Positions 25,071-33,375 of a stretch of DNA of 64,000 bases are shown here, in pieces. The stretch is from CAWCDJ01 sp963794265. GTDB taxonomy: Bacteria; Acidobacteriota; Terriglobia; Bryobacterales; Bryobacteraceae. Each line of letters starts with the position of its first letter. The first letter of the stretch is position 1. The stretch is taken from the NCBI GenBank assembly GCA_963794265.1, contig CAWCDJ010000005.1:62001-126000 (forward strand). Reading direction: 5' to 3'. The notes under the pieces were generated by a model. The model saw only the letters and a list, made by a program, of their open reading frames with translations, made no database searches and had not been told where the DNA came from. Made by a program: the position numbers and the translations under genes.

Positions 25071-25682
25071 ATGACGGCGCTGCTGCACAAGGTTTACAAC
25101 CTGCTCGTGACGTACGGCCCCCTGGGCGTGTTTCTGCTGAGCATCATCGACTCCATGGGAGTGCCGCTGCCGGCTGCGATGGACGCGCTGGTGCTGGGAG
25201 TCGCGGTAGGAAGCACGCGCGACCCCTCCCACGCCTACATTACGGCACTGCTCGCGGTGGTCGGGTCGGCGGGCGGAAACATTTTCCTCTTTCACGCCGC
25301 GCAGCAGGGCGGCAGGCTCTTCCGCCGGGCGGAGCCGCAGCCGGGAAAGCGGCAGCGTTTCCGCGAATGGTTTCGCAGGTACGGGCTGGTCACCGTCTTC
25401 GTGCCGGCGGCCACCCCGATTATTCCGATTCCGCTCAAGGTGTTCGTCATCTCGGCCGGTGCGACGCACACCCCGTTCCTCAAGTTTCTCGCGGTCATCC
25501 TGGTGGCCCGGTCGATCCGGTATTTCGGCCTGGCATACCTGGGGCTGCACCTGGGCGGCGGGGCCGAAGGCTTTCTACGCCGCCACGGCTGGACGCTTGC
25601 CGGGGCTGCCCTGGCCGCCGCCGTGGCGGTGTACCTGGTGGTGCGGCACTACGCCAGGCGGCGAGATTCTACAATGAATTGA
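25071..25682 (+). CDS. DedA/VTT-family membrane protein
   Basis: The 203-residue protein has the VTT (SNARE-associated) domain layout: FLLSIIDSMGVPLPAAMDAL (a reentrant-loop-like segment), GSAGGNIFLFHAAQQGG, RYGLVTVFVPAATPIIPIPL and a terminal membrane helix before an Arg-rich tail. DedA/VTT proteins include undecaprenyl-phosphate and phospholipid flippases, so recycling of the undecaprenyl carrier for the neighbouring glycan pathway is attractive but inferred. It is four bp after the permease gene and 14 bp before the response-regulator gene. Confidence 0.8.
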   Translation: MTALLHKVYNLLVTYGPLGVFLLSIIDSMGVPLPAAMDALVLGVAVGSTRDPSHAYITALLAVVGSAGGNIFLFHAAQQGGRLFRRAEPQPGKRQRFREWFRRYGLVTVFVPAATPIIPIPLKVFVISAGATHTPFLKFLAVILVARSIRYFGLAYLGLHLGGGAEGFLRRHGWTLAGAALAAAVAVYLVVRHYARRRDSTMN

Positions 25683-25696
25683 CGAGTCCCGGACCA

Positions 25697-26389
25697 ATGC
25701 CCAAGAAGATCGCCATTGTCGAGGACGAGGCTGAGCTCGCGGCGCTCATCGAGTACAACCTCAACCGCCATGGCTACCAGGCGCAAATCCTCGGTGGAGC
25801 GAAAGACACGCTGAAGGCGCTCGAACAGGCCAAACCCGACCTGATCCTGCTGGATGTCATGCTGCCGGAAGTAGATGGCTTCGAATTGTGCCGCCAGATC
25901 CGGCAATCCACCCTGTTGAGCCGCACCCCGGTGCTGTTCCTGACGGCCCGGTCGGACGAAGTGGACCGCGTGCTGGGCCTCGAAATCGGGGGCGACGATT
26001 ACATGACCAAGCCCTTCAGCCCGCGGGAGTTGATCGCGCGTGTGAAGGCCCACCTGCGGCGCGAAGGGATGGGAGCCGACCCGCCCGTGCTCGAAATCGG
26101 GCCGTTCCGGCTCGACCGCACGGCGCGGCGCGTATATCATGGGCCGCGCGAGATGGAGTTCACCTCGACCGAATTCAACCTGCTGGAGTTCTTCCTGACC
26201 CATCCCGGACGCGCGTACAGCCGTGAGCAACTGCTCGAATCGGTATGGGGCGAGCAGCGATTCGTCACGCCCCGAACGGTCGACGTGCACGTGCGCCGGC
26301 TGCGCGAGCAGATCGAGGAGCAGCCCGAGACGCCGCGCTACCTGACCACCGTGCGAGGCTTCGGCTACCGGTTTGAGGAGCCCGCGTGA
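25697..26389 (+). CDS. OmpR/PhoB-family response regulator
   Basis: ATG 25697 gives 230 residues. The receiver has the acidic pair (IVEDEAEL), phosphoacceptor Asp in LILLDVMLP, Thr in LFLTAR and Lys in YMTKPFSPRELI. The winged-helix output domain carries EFTSTEFNLLEFF, YSREQLLESVWG, RTVDVHVRRLRE and TVRGFGYRF. The following kinase gene overlaps its end by four bases (GTGA), so the pair is one two-component system of PhoB/PhoR type. The downstream position after polysaccharide genes hints at control of the envelope, but the stimulus is not known. Confidence 0.92.
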   Translation: MPKKIAIVEDEAELAALIEYNLNRHGYQAQILGGAKDTLKALEQAKPDLILLDVMLPEVDGFELCRQIRQSTLLSRTPVLFLTARSDEVDRVLGLEIGGDDYMTKPFSPRELIARVKAHLRREGMGADPPVLEIGPFRLDRTARRVYHGPREMEFTSTEFNLLEFFLTHPGRAYSREQLLESVWGEQRFVTPRTVDVHVRRLREQIEEQPETPRYLTTVRGFGYRFEEPA

Positions 26390-27849
26390 CCGGCAGGATT
26401 TTTCTCAAGCTGATCGTCGGGGTGATCGGCCTGCTGCTGCTGGCCGCAGTCTCGGTGGATTATTTCGCCACAGAAGTCACCCGGGAAACGTACACCCGGA
26501 ACCTGCGGCAACAACTGGCGGATAAAGGGCGCATGCTGGCGCTTTCGCTGCCGCTTGGCGGGGATCTCACTCCCGGCCTCATTCGCACGCTCGGCGAGGC
26601 CGCGGGCGGCCGCATCACGGTTGTGCGGTCCGATGGAAAAGTGCTGGCGGATTCCGACGCGGATTCCGCGCGCATGGAGAACCATCGCACGCGGCCGGAG
26701 CTGATTCAGGCCTTTCAGGGCCGCGTCGGGTGGAGCGAGCGCCACAGCGCGACCATCGGAGTTTCCTTCCTCTACGTGGCAGTGCCGGTACAGGGCGGCG
26801 CCATCAGGATCGCCATGCCGCTTTCCGAGGTCAACCGGCAGGTTCACCAGATCCGGGTCAAGATCGTGGCCAGCACGGCGCTGGCATTCCTGCCGGCGTT
26901 ACTGATCGCCGGGTTGATCGCCCGGCTTCTCTCGCGCCGCTTCGCCGAGATCACGTCGCACGCCGCTCAACTGGCCCACGGCAACTTCCGGGCGCGTCTG
27001 CCGAAACCGGGCAGCAGCGAGTTCGGCCAACTGGTCCAGACCCTGAATGAGACAGCCGAGAATCTGCAGCACACCGTAGAGCAACTGGAGCGCGAACACG
27101 CCGAGCTCGAAAAACTGGAGCGGGTGCGAAAGGATTTCGTGATCAACGTCTCGCACGAACTGCGCACCCCGCTCGCTTCCATTCAGGGCTACACCGAGAC
27201 GCTCATCGACGGAGCCATCGACGACCCGGAGCATAACATGCGGTTTCTGTCGATCATCCGGCACAACTCGGAACGGCTGGCGCGGCTTACCGAAGACCTG
27301 CTGACGCTCTCGCGGGTGGAACAGAAACGCCAGAAGTTCGAGTTTGAAACCCACTTCGTGAACGACCTGCTGCGGGATGCGCTCGACCTGATGCGCCCGA
27401 TTTCGGACCGGCACCAGGTCGCGCTCGAACTCGACCCGGCGCCGGACGATGCCACCGTCTGGTGCGACTGCGAAGCGGTCTCGCAAATCCTGAGCAACCT
27501 GCTCGATAACGCCATCAAGTACACGCCGAAGGAGGGCAAGATCACGGTGGGCGGCCGGCCCCAAGGCGAATTCACCGAGATCTTCGTGCGCGACACGGGG
27601 ATGGGAATACCGCCCGAAGACCTGCCGCGCCTCTTCGAACGCTTCTATCGCGTAGATAAGGCTCGCTCGAGGGAACTGGGCGGTACCGGGCTCGGTCTCT
27701 CGATCGTGAAGCACCTGGTAGCGGCCCACAACGGCGCCACGCGCGTCGAAAGCTGCGTGAACCAGGGCACCACATTCTTTTTTACGCTGCCGCAGGATGA
27801 GCCCGTCCCCAAGGGCGATCTCCTTAATCCCGAATTCACCGCGTCTTAA
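26386..27849 (+). CDS. PhoR-like sensor histidine kinase
   Basis: GTG 26386 overlaps the regulator's stop. The 487-residue protein has a membrane helix at about 6-24, a periplasmic sensor region to about 165, a second helix (about 168-190), a HAMP-like linker with coiled-coil (about 190-245), the phosphoacceptor H-box NVSHELRTPL (His about residue 257), and an ATPase domain with NLLDNAIKYTPKEG (N box), DTGMGIPPEDL (G1) and GGTGLGLSIVKH (G2). All catalytic boxes are intact. It should autophosphorylate and pass phosphate to the partner regulator, and possibly also to the second PhoB-like regulator 70 bp downstream. Confidence 0.92.
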   Translation: MTGRIFLKLIVGVIGLLLLAAVSVDYFATEVTRETYTRNLRQQLADKGRMLALSLPLGGDLTPGLIRTLGEAAGGRITVVRSDGKVLADSDADSARMENHRTRPELIQAFQGRVGWSERHSATIGVSFLYVAVPVQGGAIRIAMPLSEVNRQVHQIRVKIVASTALAFLPALLIAGLIARLLSRRFAEITSHAAQLAHGNFRARLPKPGSSEFGQLVQTLNETAENLQHTVEQLEREHAELEKLERVRKDFVINVSHELRTPLASIQGYTETLIDGAIDDPEHNMRFLSIIRHNSERLARLTEDLLTLSRVEQKRQKFEFETHFVNDLLRDALDLMRPISDRHQVALELDPAPDDATVWCDCEAVSQILSNLLDNAIKYTPKEGKITVGGRPQGEFTEIFVRDTGMGIPPEDLPRLFERFYRVDKARSRELGGTGLGLSIVKHLVAAHNGATRVESCVNQGTTFFFTLPQDEPVPKGDLLNPEFTAS

Positions 27850-27861
27850 CTGCCCCGTAAC
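27846..27861. promoter_or_regulatory. Weak Pho-box-like direct repeat
   Basis: TTAAC (27846-27850) and GTAAC (27857-27861) recur at an 11-bp spacing, the helical-turn spacing of PhoB/PhoP boxes, just upstream of the second PhoB-like regulator gene. It overlaps the end of the kinase gene. Short and poorly conserved, so tentative. Confidence 0.2.
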
Positions 27862-27919
27862 AATATCACTGGTAGCTTGATATTTCGAGCCCGTTGGCGG
27901 GCCGAGTTCGGGGGCATTT

Positions 27920-28618
27920 ATGAAGAAGATTCTGCTCATCGAAGACGATTCCGACCTGTTCTCGTTGTTGAAATACAACCTCGAGAAAGAAGGCTTCCTG
28001 TTGACGGGGTTGCAGACCGGGAAAGGCGCGCTGGAGCTTTGCCGGCAGGTGCGGCCCGACCTGATTCTGCTGGACATCATGCTTCCGGATTCCGACGGGC
28101 TGGATATCTGCAAGGGAATCCGCAAAGACCCAGACCTCACCTCCACGCCCGTGATTTTCCTGACCGCGCGCGCTTCGGAGACGGACCGCATCGTGGGCCT
28201 CGAACTGGGGGCCAACGACTACGTGGTGAAGCCGTTCTTCGTGCGGGAACTGATTGCCCGCATTAAGCTGCAGTTCCGCACCCAGTCCGCGCCCCCCCGA
28301 CTGCTCGAAGCAGGAGGACTGGAACTTGACCCGGTCAGCCGGCAGGTGCGCCTGAACGGCGCGCCCCTGGCGCTGACCGCCACCGAGTTCCGGCTGCTGG
28401 AATTTCTCATGAGCCGTCCCGGAGTGGTCTTTAGCCGCGAACAACTGCTCGATGCGGTTTGGGGACAGGACCGCGCCATTACCGACCGCGCGGTGGACGT
28501 CTATGTTCTGAGGCTGCGCCAGAAAGTGGAACGCGATCCGGCGGCTCCCGTTCTGATTCATTCGGTGCGGGGGTTCGGATACACGTTCGAGCCGCGGCGG
28601 GCCATGGCCGGGGTGTAG
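27920..28618 (+). CDS. Second OmpR/PhoB-family response regulator
   Basis: ATG 27920 follows GGGGGC. The 232-residue protein has a complete receiver (LLIEDDSDL, LILLDIMLPDSDG, IFLTARASE, YVVKPFFVREL) and a winged-helix output domain (LTATEFRLLEFLM, FSREQLLDAVWG, VDVYVLRLRQK, SVRGFGYTFEP). It lies 70 bp after the kinase gene in the same direction, giving a regulator-kinase-regulator order. It is close in wording to the first regulator and may be its duplicate. Transcription ends at the hairpin at 28654-28685. Confidence 0.9.
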   Translation: MKKILLIEDDSDLFSLLKYNLEKEGFLLTGLQTGKGALELCRQVRPDLILLDIMLPDSDGLDICKGIRKDPDLTSTPVIFLTARASETDRIVGLELGANDYVVKPFFVRELIARIKLQFRTQSAPPRLLEAGGLELDPVSRQVRLNGAPLALTATEFRLLEFLMSRPGVVFSREQLLDAVWGQDRAITDRAVDVYVLRLRQKVERDPAAPVLIHSVRGFGYTFEPRRAMAGV

Positions 28619-28653
28619 GGCAGACAGCGCGCCCCAGGCTCACTAAATAGAAA

Positions 28654-28685
28654 AAGGGGTCCGCCCTCTTCGCAGCGGACCCCTT
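28654..28685. terminator. Bidirectional terminator hairpin
   Basis: AAGGGGTCCGC (28654-28664) pairs perfectly with GCGGACCCCTT (28675-28685) around a 10-base loop. It lies between the convergent regulator gene (plus) and PEP-CTERM gene (minus). An A-run (28651-28655) precedes the left arm, giving a U-run for minus-strand transcripts. Confidence 0.8.
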
Positions 28686-28711
28686 GGAATCTGAACGGGC
28701 GGCTCGTCCGA

Positions 28712-29440
28712 TCAGGATTCGATTCGCCTCTTCCGCCAGCACCCGACCAGCACACCAAAAGCTCCGAGCACCAGCAGCACCGTATTCGGCTCCGGGACCG
28801 GGGTAACGGTGACGGTTGCCGAGAAGGAATTGGTGACACTGTGCGGAGGGGCTGCCAGTTCGGCCAGGACAGTCTGCCAGGGCACTCCGAAATTGGACGT
28901 GAAGACGCCGGTCCAGTTTGACAGGCCATCGGAGGTCACGCCCGAGAAGGAGAAACTGGCGGTCGAACCAAGAACGCCGTGGGTCGACGTGTTGATGAAG
29001 AAAAATGGGGAGCCGGGCAGCGTACAAGTTTGACCCGAAGCCGCCGGAGACGCTCCGCAGTTGTTTCCTGCCGAGACCGGTCCGGGGGCTATGAAGTCGA
29101 TGTCCAGATTCGGTAATCCGAACACCGCGGGAAAAGTGATAAACGTCTGAGGCGGGAAGCCGCCACCATCGACAATGTTAGGTGGATTGGTAAGATCCAT
29201 AACGCCGATGGTCGTGCCGGTGGGGACAGCCGCAAATGACCCGCTACCGGATGGTACCACTACCCCCTTCTGGTCGTTCTGAACCAGCAGCGACCAGTCA
29301 ATGTTTGTGCTGTCGACAACGGTTATGCTCGCCGCGAAATTGAAACTTCCGAAGATCGGCGACGCGGAAAGCGTCGAGGTGCACAGGAGCGCACCGAGAG
29401 CGAGCATGAATAAGATACGGGAAGAACTCAAGATTTTCAC
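28712..29440 (-). CDS. PEP-CTERM sorting-domain protein
   Basis: GTG 29440 with GGAGG ten bases upstream starts a signal peptide (VKILSSSRILFMLALGALLC...LSAS). The 242-residue protein is a beta-rich, low-complexity exported protein ending with a classic PEP-CTERM tail: VPEPNTVLLVLGAFGVLVG followed by CWRKRRIES. The tail directs processing by an exosortase and often anchors exopolysaccharide-associated proteins. No exosortase gene is visible in the window. An inverted repeat and a palindrome lie just upstream. Confidence 0.88.
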   Translation of the reverse strand: MKILSSSRILFMLALGALLCTSTLSASPIFGSFNFAASITVVDSTNIDWSLLVQNDQKGVVVPSGSGSFAAVPTGTTIGVMDLTNPPNIVDGGGFPPQTFITFPAVFGLPNLDIDFIAPGPVSAGNNCGASPAASGQTCTLPGSPFFFINTSTHGVLGSTASFSFSGVTSDGLSNWTGVFTSNFGVPWQTVLAELAAPPHSVTNSFSATVTVTPVPEPNTVLLVLGAFGVLVGCWRKRRIES

Positions 29441-29834
29441 TTCGCACTTGCCTCCGAGCTTTACTTGCCTGAGCGCCACTAACTTTCGAGAGTTATCCAA
29501 AGTTAGCGCGCCAGACGTCTGAGTATCCGATGGGAGGACTTGAAATTTCTGTCAGGGAACGTACAGTGCAGTTTTTTTGCGTGATTCTTATGACTCAGAG
29601 CTCAACTCTCGGTGCAGGAACTTACAGATTCATGTGCCTGTTTCCCCTTCGCAACCTGTGACTGAAGTACTAAACAGTCTGGGATGCGCGGGCCAGCACC
29701 GACAGCCTGGAATCCGGCGCTACTTGTCGACGGCCAAATTCGCAGGCCTGCGGCAAAGCCATCCATCTCTCCTGGTATGAAAGAGTTGTGAAGGCGCTCC
29801 GGAATAGACCTTTCGGGGAGCTACCTTCGGGGAA
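29441..29834. other. 394-bp intergenic region with palindromes upstream of the PEP-CTERM gene
   Basis: The region holds a perfect 8-bp inverted repeat (29479-29506) and the palindrome CAGACGTCTG (29512-29521), both close to the PEP-CTERM start. The remainder, toward 29834, shows no convincing gene; short open frames there have no recognisable features or ribosome site. Confidence 0.5.
29479..29506. promoter_or_regulatory. Inverted repeat CTAACTTT-N12-AAAGTTAG
   Basis: Perfect 8-bp arms lie 39-66 bases upstream of the PEP-CTERM start codon; together with CAGACGTCTG at 29512-29521 they form a candidate operator or leader hairpin. The CTAAC half-site recurs in the repeat at 32564-32582. Confidence 0.45.
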
Positions 29835-31532
29835 TTACTCGCGAGAACTGGGGCGGTCGCCTTCCGGATAGTCCATGACTTCAGATCCAGTACCGTTCCC
29901 GGCTGCAAGGCTTAGTGTCCGATTTCTAACACTTTTTGCCACATAGCGATGTGGGGCTAAGATGCTGTTCGGATCGATGGTATCTTTCAAGGCGCCTAGG
30001 AATTCGCTGTAGGAGTTCGACCCTTTCATGGCCTTCATGGCATCGATGCTGAGCCGGTATGAGTGGTAGCCTTCCTCGGCCAGCCGTTCGAGCAGCGCAT
30101 GATAACAGCGCGAGGCCCGCCCGTCCTCACCCGGCACCTCACGGTCATACGCCAGCGAGATGATGCACGCAAGGGAGCGCTCGGTGATCATGGTGAGGGA
30201 AATCGCCGGCTCGAAACCGTGCTCCAGAATCAGGTCGCTCGCGAGGTTGGTGAGACGGGCCGCGTGCTGTCCGTCGCTTGGCGCAACGGGGCTGCACCAA
30301 TACAGTCCGCATCCGTCGCGGTCCGGATGCATATCCGCCGGAGGCGGCGTTCGCTTCCGCCAATAGGTGCTTTGGAGCGGATGGTCTGTCGGAATCCCTT
30401 TCATGAGGCCGTAAACCGGTTTGAGCACGGCCAGGGTGCGCTCCAGGTTCCATCCGCTGATCGCTTCGTATGGCTTGGCGAACAACGAAGCCAGCCGGAG
30501 CATCCGGTCATCCAGGAATTGCAGGCGCTCGGCCTTGCCGGCCAGCGCGCGCCGCAACAGGCGCCGCGCTTCCTTGACCTGCGCTTTCGTCCCGTACAAG
30601 GCCCCCGAGCCATTCCATGTGCCGATCTTCAGCTCGCTTCGCAGTTGCTCCATCCGTGCGCCGCCGAGCGGCGTCTCGCCCCGGGTTTCCTCCCACGGGT
30701 ACTGCCGCAGCGCCGAAACAACTTTGTAATCGTTAGCGATGTGAGATGCGCTGCGAATCGTGCCACTGAGACGGAGGGGCCGGAGCGCATCGATCAGCGG
30801 CCCAAGCTGCCCGGCGCTCCGGCACCGGAAATAGTAGGCCTGGAAATATTCCGGAGCGGGCATCAGCCAGATGGTCATGCGGGTGACCACTCCGAAATTC
30901 GACTGCGAAAACAGCCCGTCGACCACCGGCCCGACGCCCCAGCGGTAAACCGGGGCGGCGATGGCTCCTGCGAAACGCGCGAAGCCGGTCTCGATGATTT
31001 CTCCGTTGGGCAGCACTACCTCCAGCCCGCAGGAGTTCGCGAAGTGATCGCCATAGGGCGTGTGGCCGAAGCCTCGCTCGACGGTATTGCCGATCAGGCT
31101 GGTCTCAGGACTGGCGCCGGTCGCATCCATCCACAGCCCGGAGCCGCGCTTCTCGAGGAAGGCGTAGAGTTGCGCCTGGGTCACCCCCGGCTCGACCGTG
31201 ACATAAGCCAGCCGCTCATCGAAATCGAGAATCCGGTTCATGCGGCCCAGGTCGAGCAGCACGGACCCGTCGGCGGCCGGCACTTTCGACCCGTATCCCC
31301 AGTTCTTCCCCGTGCTGACGGGGTACACCGGGGTTCCGAAGCGATTCGCGATCCGGAGACACTCCTGCACTTCCGCCGTGCTCTCGGGCCGGACAATGGC
31401 GGGAATGCGATGGCCGGTGGCGAACGTGCCGGTCTCCGCGTCCCGCAATTGGGAGCGTTCCGTAATCACATTTTCCGGACCGAGCAGGTCCCCCCATTCA
31501 GCCAGCGCGGAATCGAGTGCGGCGCATTTCAT
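29835..31532 (-). CDS. VAO/4-cresol dehydrogenase-type FAD-binding oxidoreductase
   Basis: The 565-residue protein has an FAD-binding_4 (PCMH) domain at the N-terminus: PAIVRPESTAEVQECLRIAN, YPVSTGKNWGYGSKVP, VTVEPGVTQAQLYAFLE and GASPETSLIGNTVERGFGHT. The substrate-cap domain of the VAO/PchF group follows (EYFQAYYFRCRSAGQL, HPDRDGCGLYWCSPVAP) and an ending with DPNSILAPHRY. The family oxidises phenolic or alcohol substrates, sometimes with covalent FAD; the substrate here is unknown. It starts nine bases after the stop of the upstream minus-strand acyltransferase-like gene, so both should be one operon. No signal peptide seen. Confidence 0.8.
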   Translation of the reverse strand: MKCAALDSALAEWGDLLGPENVITERSQLRDAETGTFATGHRIPAIVRPESTAEVQECLRIANRFGTPVYPVSTGKNWGYGSKVPAADGSVLLDLGRMNRILDFDERLAYVTVEPGVTQAQLYAFLEKRGSGLWMDATGASPETSLIGNTVERGFGHTPYGDHFANSCGLEVVLPNGEIIETGFARFAGAIAAPVYRWGVGPVVDGLFSQSNFGVVTRMTIWLMPAPEYFQAYYFRCRSAGQLGPLIDALRPLRLSGTIRSASHIANDYKVVSALRQYPWEETRGETPLGGARMEQLRSELKIGTWNGSGALYGTKAQVKEARRLLRRALAGKAERLQFLDDRMLRLASLFAKPYEAISGWNLERTLAVLKPVYGLMKGIPTDHPLQSTYWRKRTPPPADMHPDRDGCGLYWCSPVAPSDGQHAARLTNLASDLILEHGFEPAISLTMITERSLACIISLAYDREVPGEDGRASRCYHALLERLAEEGYHSYRLSIDAMKAMKGSNSYSEFLGALKDTIDPNSILAPHRYVAKSVRNRTLSLAAGNGTGSEVMDYPEGDRPSSRE

Positions 31533-31541
31533 CTAGTGACC

Positions 31542-32390
31542 TCAGAACGTACCGGCCAGAGCCGGCGAGGGCAGTGCGGCGACAGGCAGCCTTCTGGGAC
31601 CCTGCACCAGACTCGGCAGCAGTCCCCGGCTCGAAATCACGGGAGCCGTCGTCAGAAACGAGCTGAGTTCACTGACCCAGTTGCGGAACTTCGGATTGGG
31701 ATACCGCGAATCGAACCGCAGAACTTCCATTTCGCACTGGTATCTTGGATCGTAGTACGCGGGCAGTTCCGTCCCGTCGATGACCAGCGGCGATAAGCCG
31801 ATCTTGCGCAGCATCGGCGCCGAGCCGTGGCGCCGGGTCGCAGTGGCTATCCCCGAACAACTCCCGAGCAATTCCAGAAGGCCATAGGTGGCCAGGATGG
31901 TTCGCAGCGGCTCCATCGTCAGGCGGCGGTCCGGAGCGATCGCCCATCCGCCTACCTCGCCGAAAGAGATCCGCGCTGCCCGGGAGTAGGTCATCTCCGA
32001 TTCCACGGCTTTCCTCAGTCTCGGAGCCCAGGTTTCGGAGCGCATCAGCGCAGCCTGCCGTACCCACAGATGTTCGAAATGCCGCGCGCGCTGCTCGAGG
32101 AAGCGAAGGCAGGCGCACACCGTGCCGTCGGGCCGCAACGTCAACACGTGCCAGCTATCGTCGTCTATCGGAAGGATGTGACGGCCATCCTTTGACAGAG
32201 CTTCCGGTCGAATGGCGCCATCGTTCAGATATACGCCGCCGCGGAACCTCTGCATATCAGCCAGTAGTATGCCGCGGAGGCAGGGATCGACCTCTACCTG
32301 CCTAAACACGTTTGAGGGCTGCACGCTTCCAGGAGCGAGAACGACCAAGGAACTCGCGCTGAGTCGAAAGAAAGAAGCGATTGATTTCAC
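31542..32390 (-). CDS. Probable GNAT/FeeM-like N-acyltransferase
   Basis: GTG 32390 with CGGGAGG nine bases upstream gives 282 residues. The order of motifs resembles LuxI/FeeM-type acyltransferases: an N-terminal strand-helix region (LADMQRFRGGVYLNDG), WHVLTLRPDGTVCACLRFL, FGEVGGWAIAPDRR followed by a helix (ILATYGLLELLGSC), GIATATRRHGSAPMLRKIG, and YYDPRYQCEMEVLRFDS. A FeeM-like homologue is also known as a PEP-CTERM/exosortase-associated acyltransferase, and a PEP-CTERM gene lies nearby. The call rests on motif order only. It precedes the VAO-type gene by nine bases. A distinct possibility is an acidobacterial family without assigned activity. Confidence 0.45.
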   Translation of the reverse strand: MKSIASFFRLSASSLVVLAPGSVQPSNVFRQVEVDPCLRGILLADMQRFRGGVYLNDGAIRPEALSKDGRHILPIDDDSWHVLTLRPDGTVCACLRFLEQRARHFEHLWVRQAALMRSETWAPRLRKAVESEMTYSRAARISFGEVGGWAIAPDRRLTMEPLRTILATYGLLELLGSCSGIATATRRHGSAPMLRKIGLSPLVIDGTELPAYYDPRYQCEMEVLRFDSRYPNPKFRNWVSELSSFLTTAPVISSRGLLPSLVQGPRRLPVAALPSPALAGTF

Positions 32391-32811
32391 CCGCTGTTGC
32401 CTCCCGAATAAACAGGCATATAGCGCATGGTGAATTCTCTCTGGGAACCAGCGCGGAGAGCGTGTGCAGGTGCAGGATTAGAATAAGCGCCAATGAGCCA
32501 AAAAAGAATTCGTGCCTAAAAATACCTTCCGAGGTGATTATCTAGAACTGCTGGTACCGAATTCTAACCTGACAATGGTTAGCCTCCGGCTCGTGTCACC
32601 AGTGATATCACCAAAGTGTAAGAATTGACTCTATTATGCAAGCGGGTTGCCAAATGGATCACCTTCAAAACAAATAGCCAGGTCTTCCCGCTCGGTTCGC
32701 CGCAGGTAAAAAGTGCGCGGCTCACGATGGAAGTTTTTTCTGAGTCCGCGCGACGCTCCGTACACTACTGCCTGGTGGTGGACCGAAGCTCTTCCCTGCC
32801 GTTGCCTGGAA
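32391..32811. other. 421-bp AT-richer intergenic region with two palindromes
   Basis: This stretch is visibly richer in A and T than its surroundings. It holds CTAACC-N7-GGTTAG (32564-32582) and the palindrome GTGATATCAC (32602-32611). It should contain the promoter of the acyltransferase/VAO operon (minus) and the end of the ruvA-ruvB-folK operon. No gene is supported. Confidence 0.5.
32564..32582. promoter_or_regulatory. Inverted repeat CTAACC-N7-GGTTAG
   Basis: Perfect 6-bp arms around TGACAAT, about 174 bases upstream of the acyltransferase-like start. A second palindrome, GTGATATCAC, is 20 bases away at 32602-32611. Possible operator; the CTAAC half-site is shared with the repeat before the PEP-CTERM gene. 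Confidence 0.4.
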
Positions 32812-33294
32812 TCAGGAGTGAAGCAGCCGCAGTTCCTGGGGCGGCGCCGAATCCAGCAACTCGCGCACGGAGCGGTGCGTCACGGGATGGCGCAGGCAGG
32901 GCGCCAGGTCGGCCAGCGGGGCAAGCACGAAGCGGCGATCGGCCATGCGCGGGTGCGGCACTTCGAGGCGCGGCGTGCGGATCACGGCGCTCGCGTAGAG
33001 CAGGATGTCGATATCGATGACGCGCGGCCCTTTCGGCACGCCGCGGACCCGGCCCAGGCCGCGCTCGATCGTGCCGATCCGCGAGAGCAGTTGCATTGGA
33101 AAGAGCGAGGTTTCGGCCTCGGCCACGAGGTTCAGGAACCAGCGCTGGTCGGTGTAATCGACGGGCTCGGTTTCGTAGACAGGCGACGTCCGCAGGACGC
33201 GCAGTTCCGGAGCGGCAAGGCGGTCGAGGGCGTCGCGCAGGTTTCGCTCGCGGTCGCCGATATTCGATCCCAGGCTGAGATAGATGACTTTCAA
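32812..33294 (-). CDS. folK: 2-amino-4-hydroxy-6-hydroxymethyldihydropteridine diphosphokinase
   Basis: The 160-residue protein has the HPPK signatures: LSLGSNIGDRERNL, SPVYETEPV, FLNLVAEAET, GPRVIDIDILL (the metal-binding Asp pair) and LEVPHPRMADRRFVLAPL. It transfers pyrophosphate from ATP to the pterin during folate synthesis. The start is TTG 33294, 11 bases after a perfect 19-bp hairpin (33306-33362) and without a strong ribosome site, so translation may depend on that structure. It is the last gene of ruvA-ruvB-folK. No folP or folB is nearby. Confidence 0.93.
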   Translation of the reverse strand: MKVIYLSLGSNIGDRERNLRDALDRLAAPELRVLRTSPVYETEPVDYTDQRWFLNLVAEAETSLFPMQLLSRIGTIERGLGRVRGVPKGPRVIDIDILLYASAVIRTPRLEVPHPRMADRRFVLAPLADLAPCLRHPVTHRSVRELLDSAPPQELRLLHS

Positions 33295-33305
33295 GCTGCG
33301 CCCGA

Positions 33306-33362
33306 TCCCTCACGGTCGCGGCTCTGTGCGATGCGCCTTCACGGAGCCGCGACCGTGAGGGA
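33306..33362. repeat. Perfect 19-bp inverted repeat between ruvB and folK
   Basis: Arms 33306-33324 and 33344-33362 are exact reverse complements (arm core CTCACGGTCGCGGCTC), with a 19-base loop. It fills most of the 81-bp ruvB-folK gap. No T-run follows in either direction, so it looks more like a REP-type or RNA-processing element than a simple terminator. Confidence 0.85.
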
Positions 33363-33375
33363 GCGGGCCGGATTA

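Noticed and set aside
29577..29780. Short frame between the PEP-CTERM and VAO genes
   Set aside because: No ribosome site, no conserved features, and composition like non-coding flanking DNA.
33306..33362. Simple Rho-independent terminator at the ruvB-folK inverted repeat
   Set aside because: The stem is perfect but no T-run follows in either direction, so it is listed as a repeat instead.
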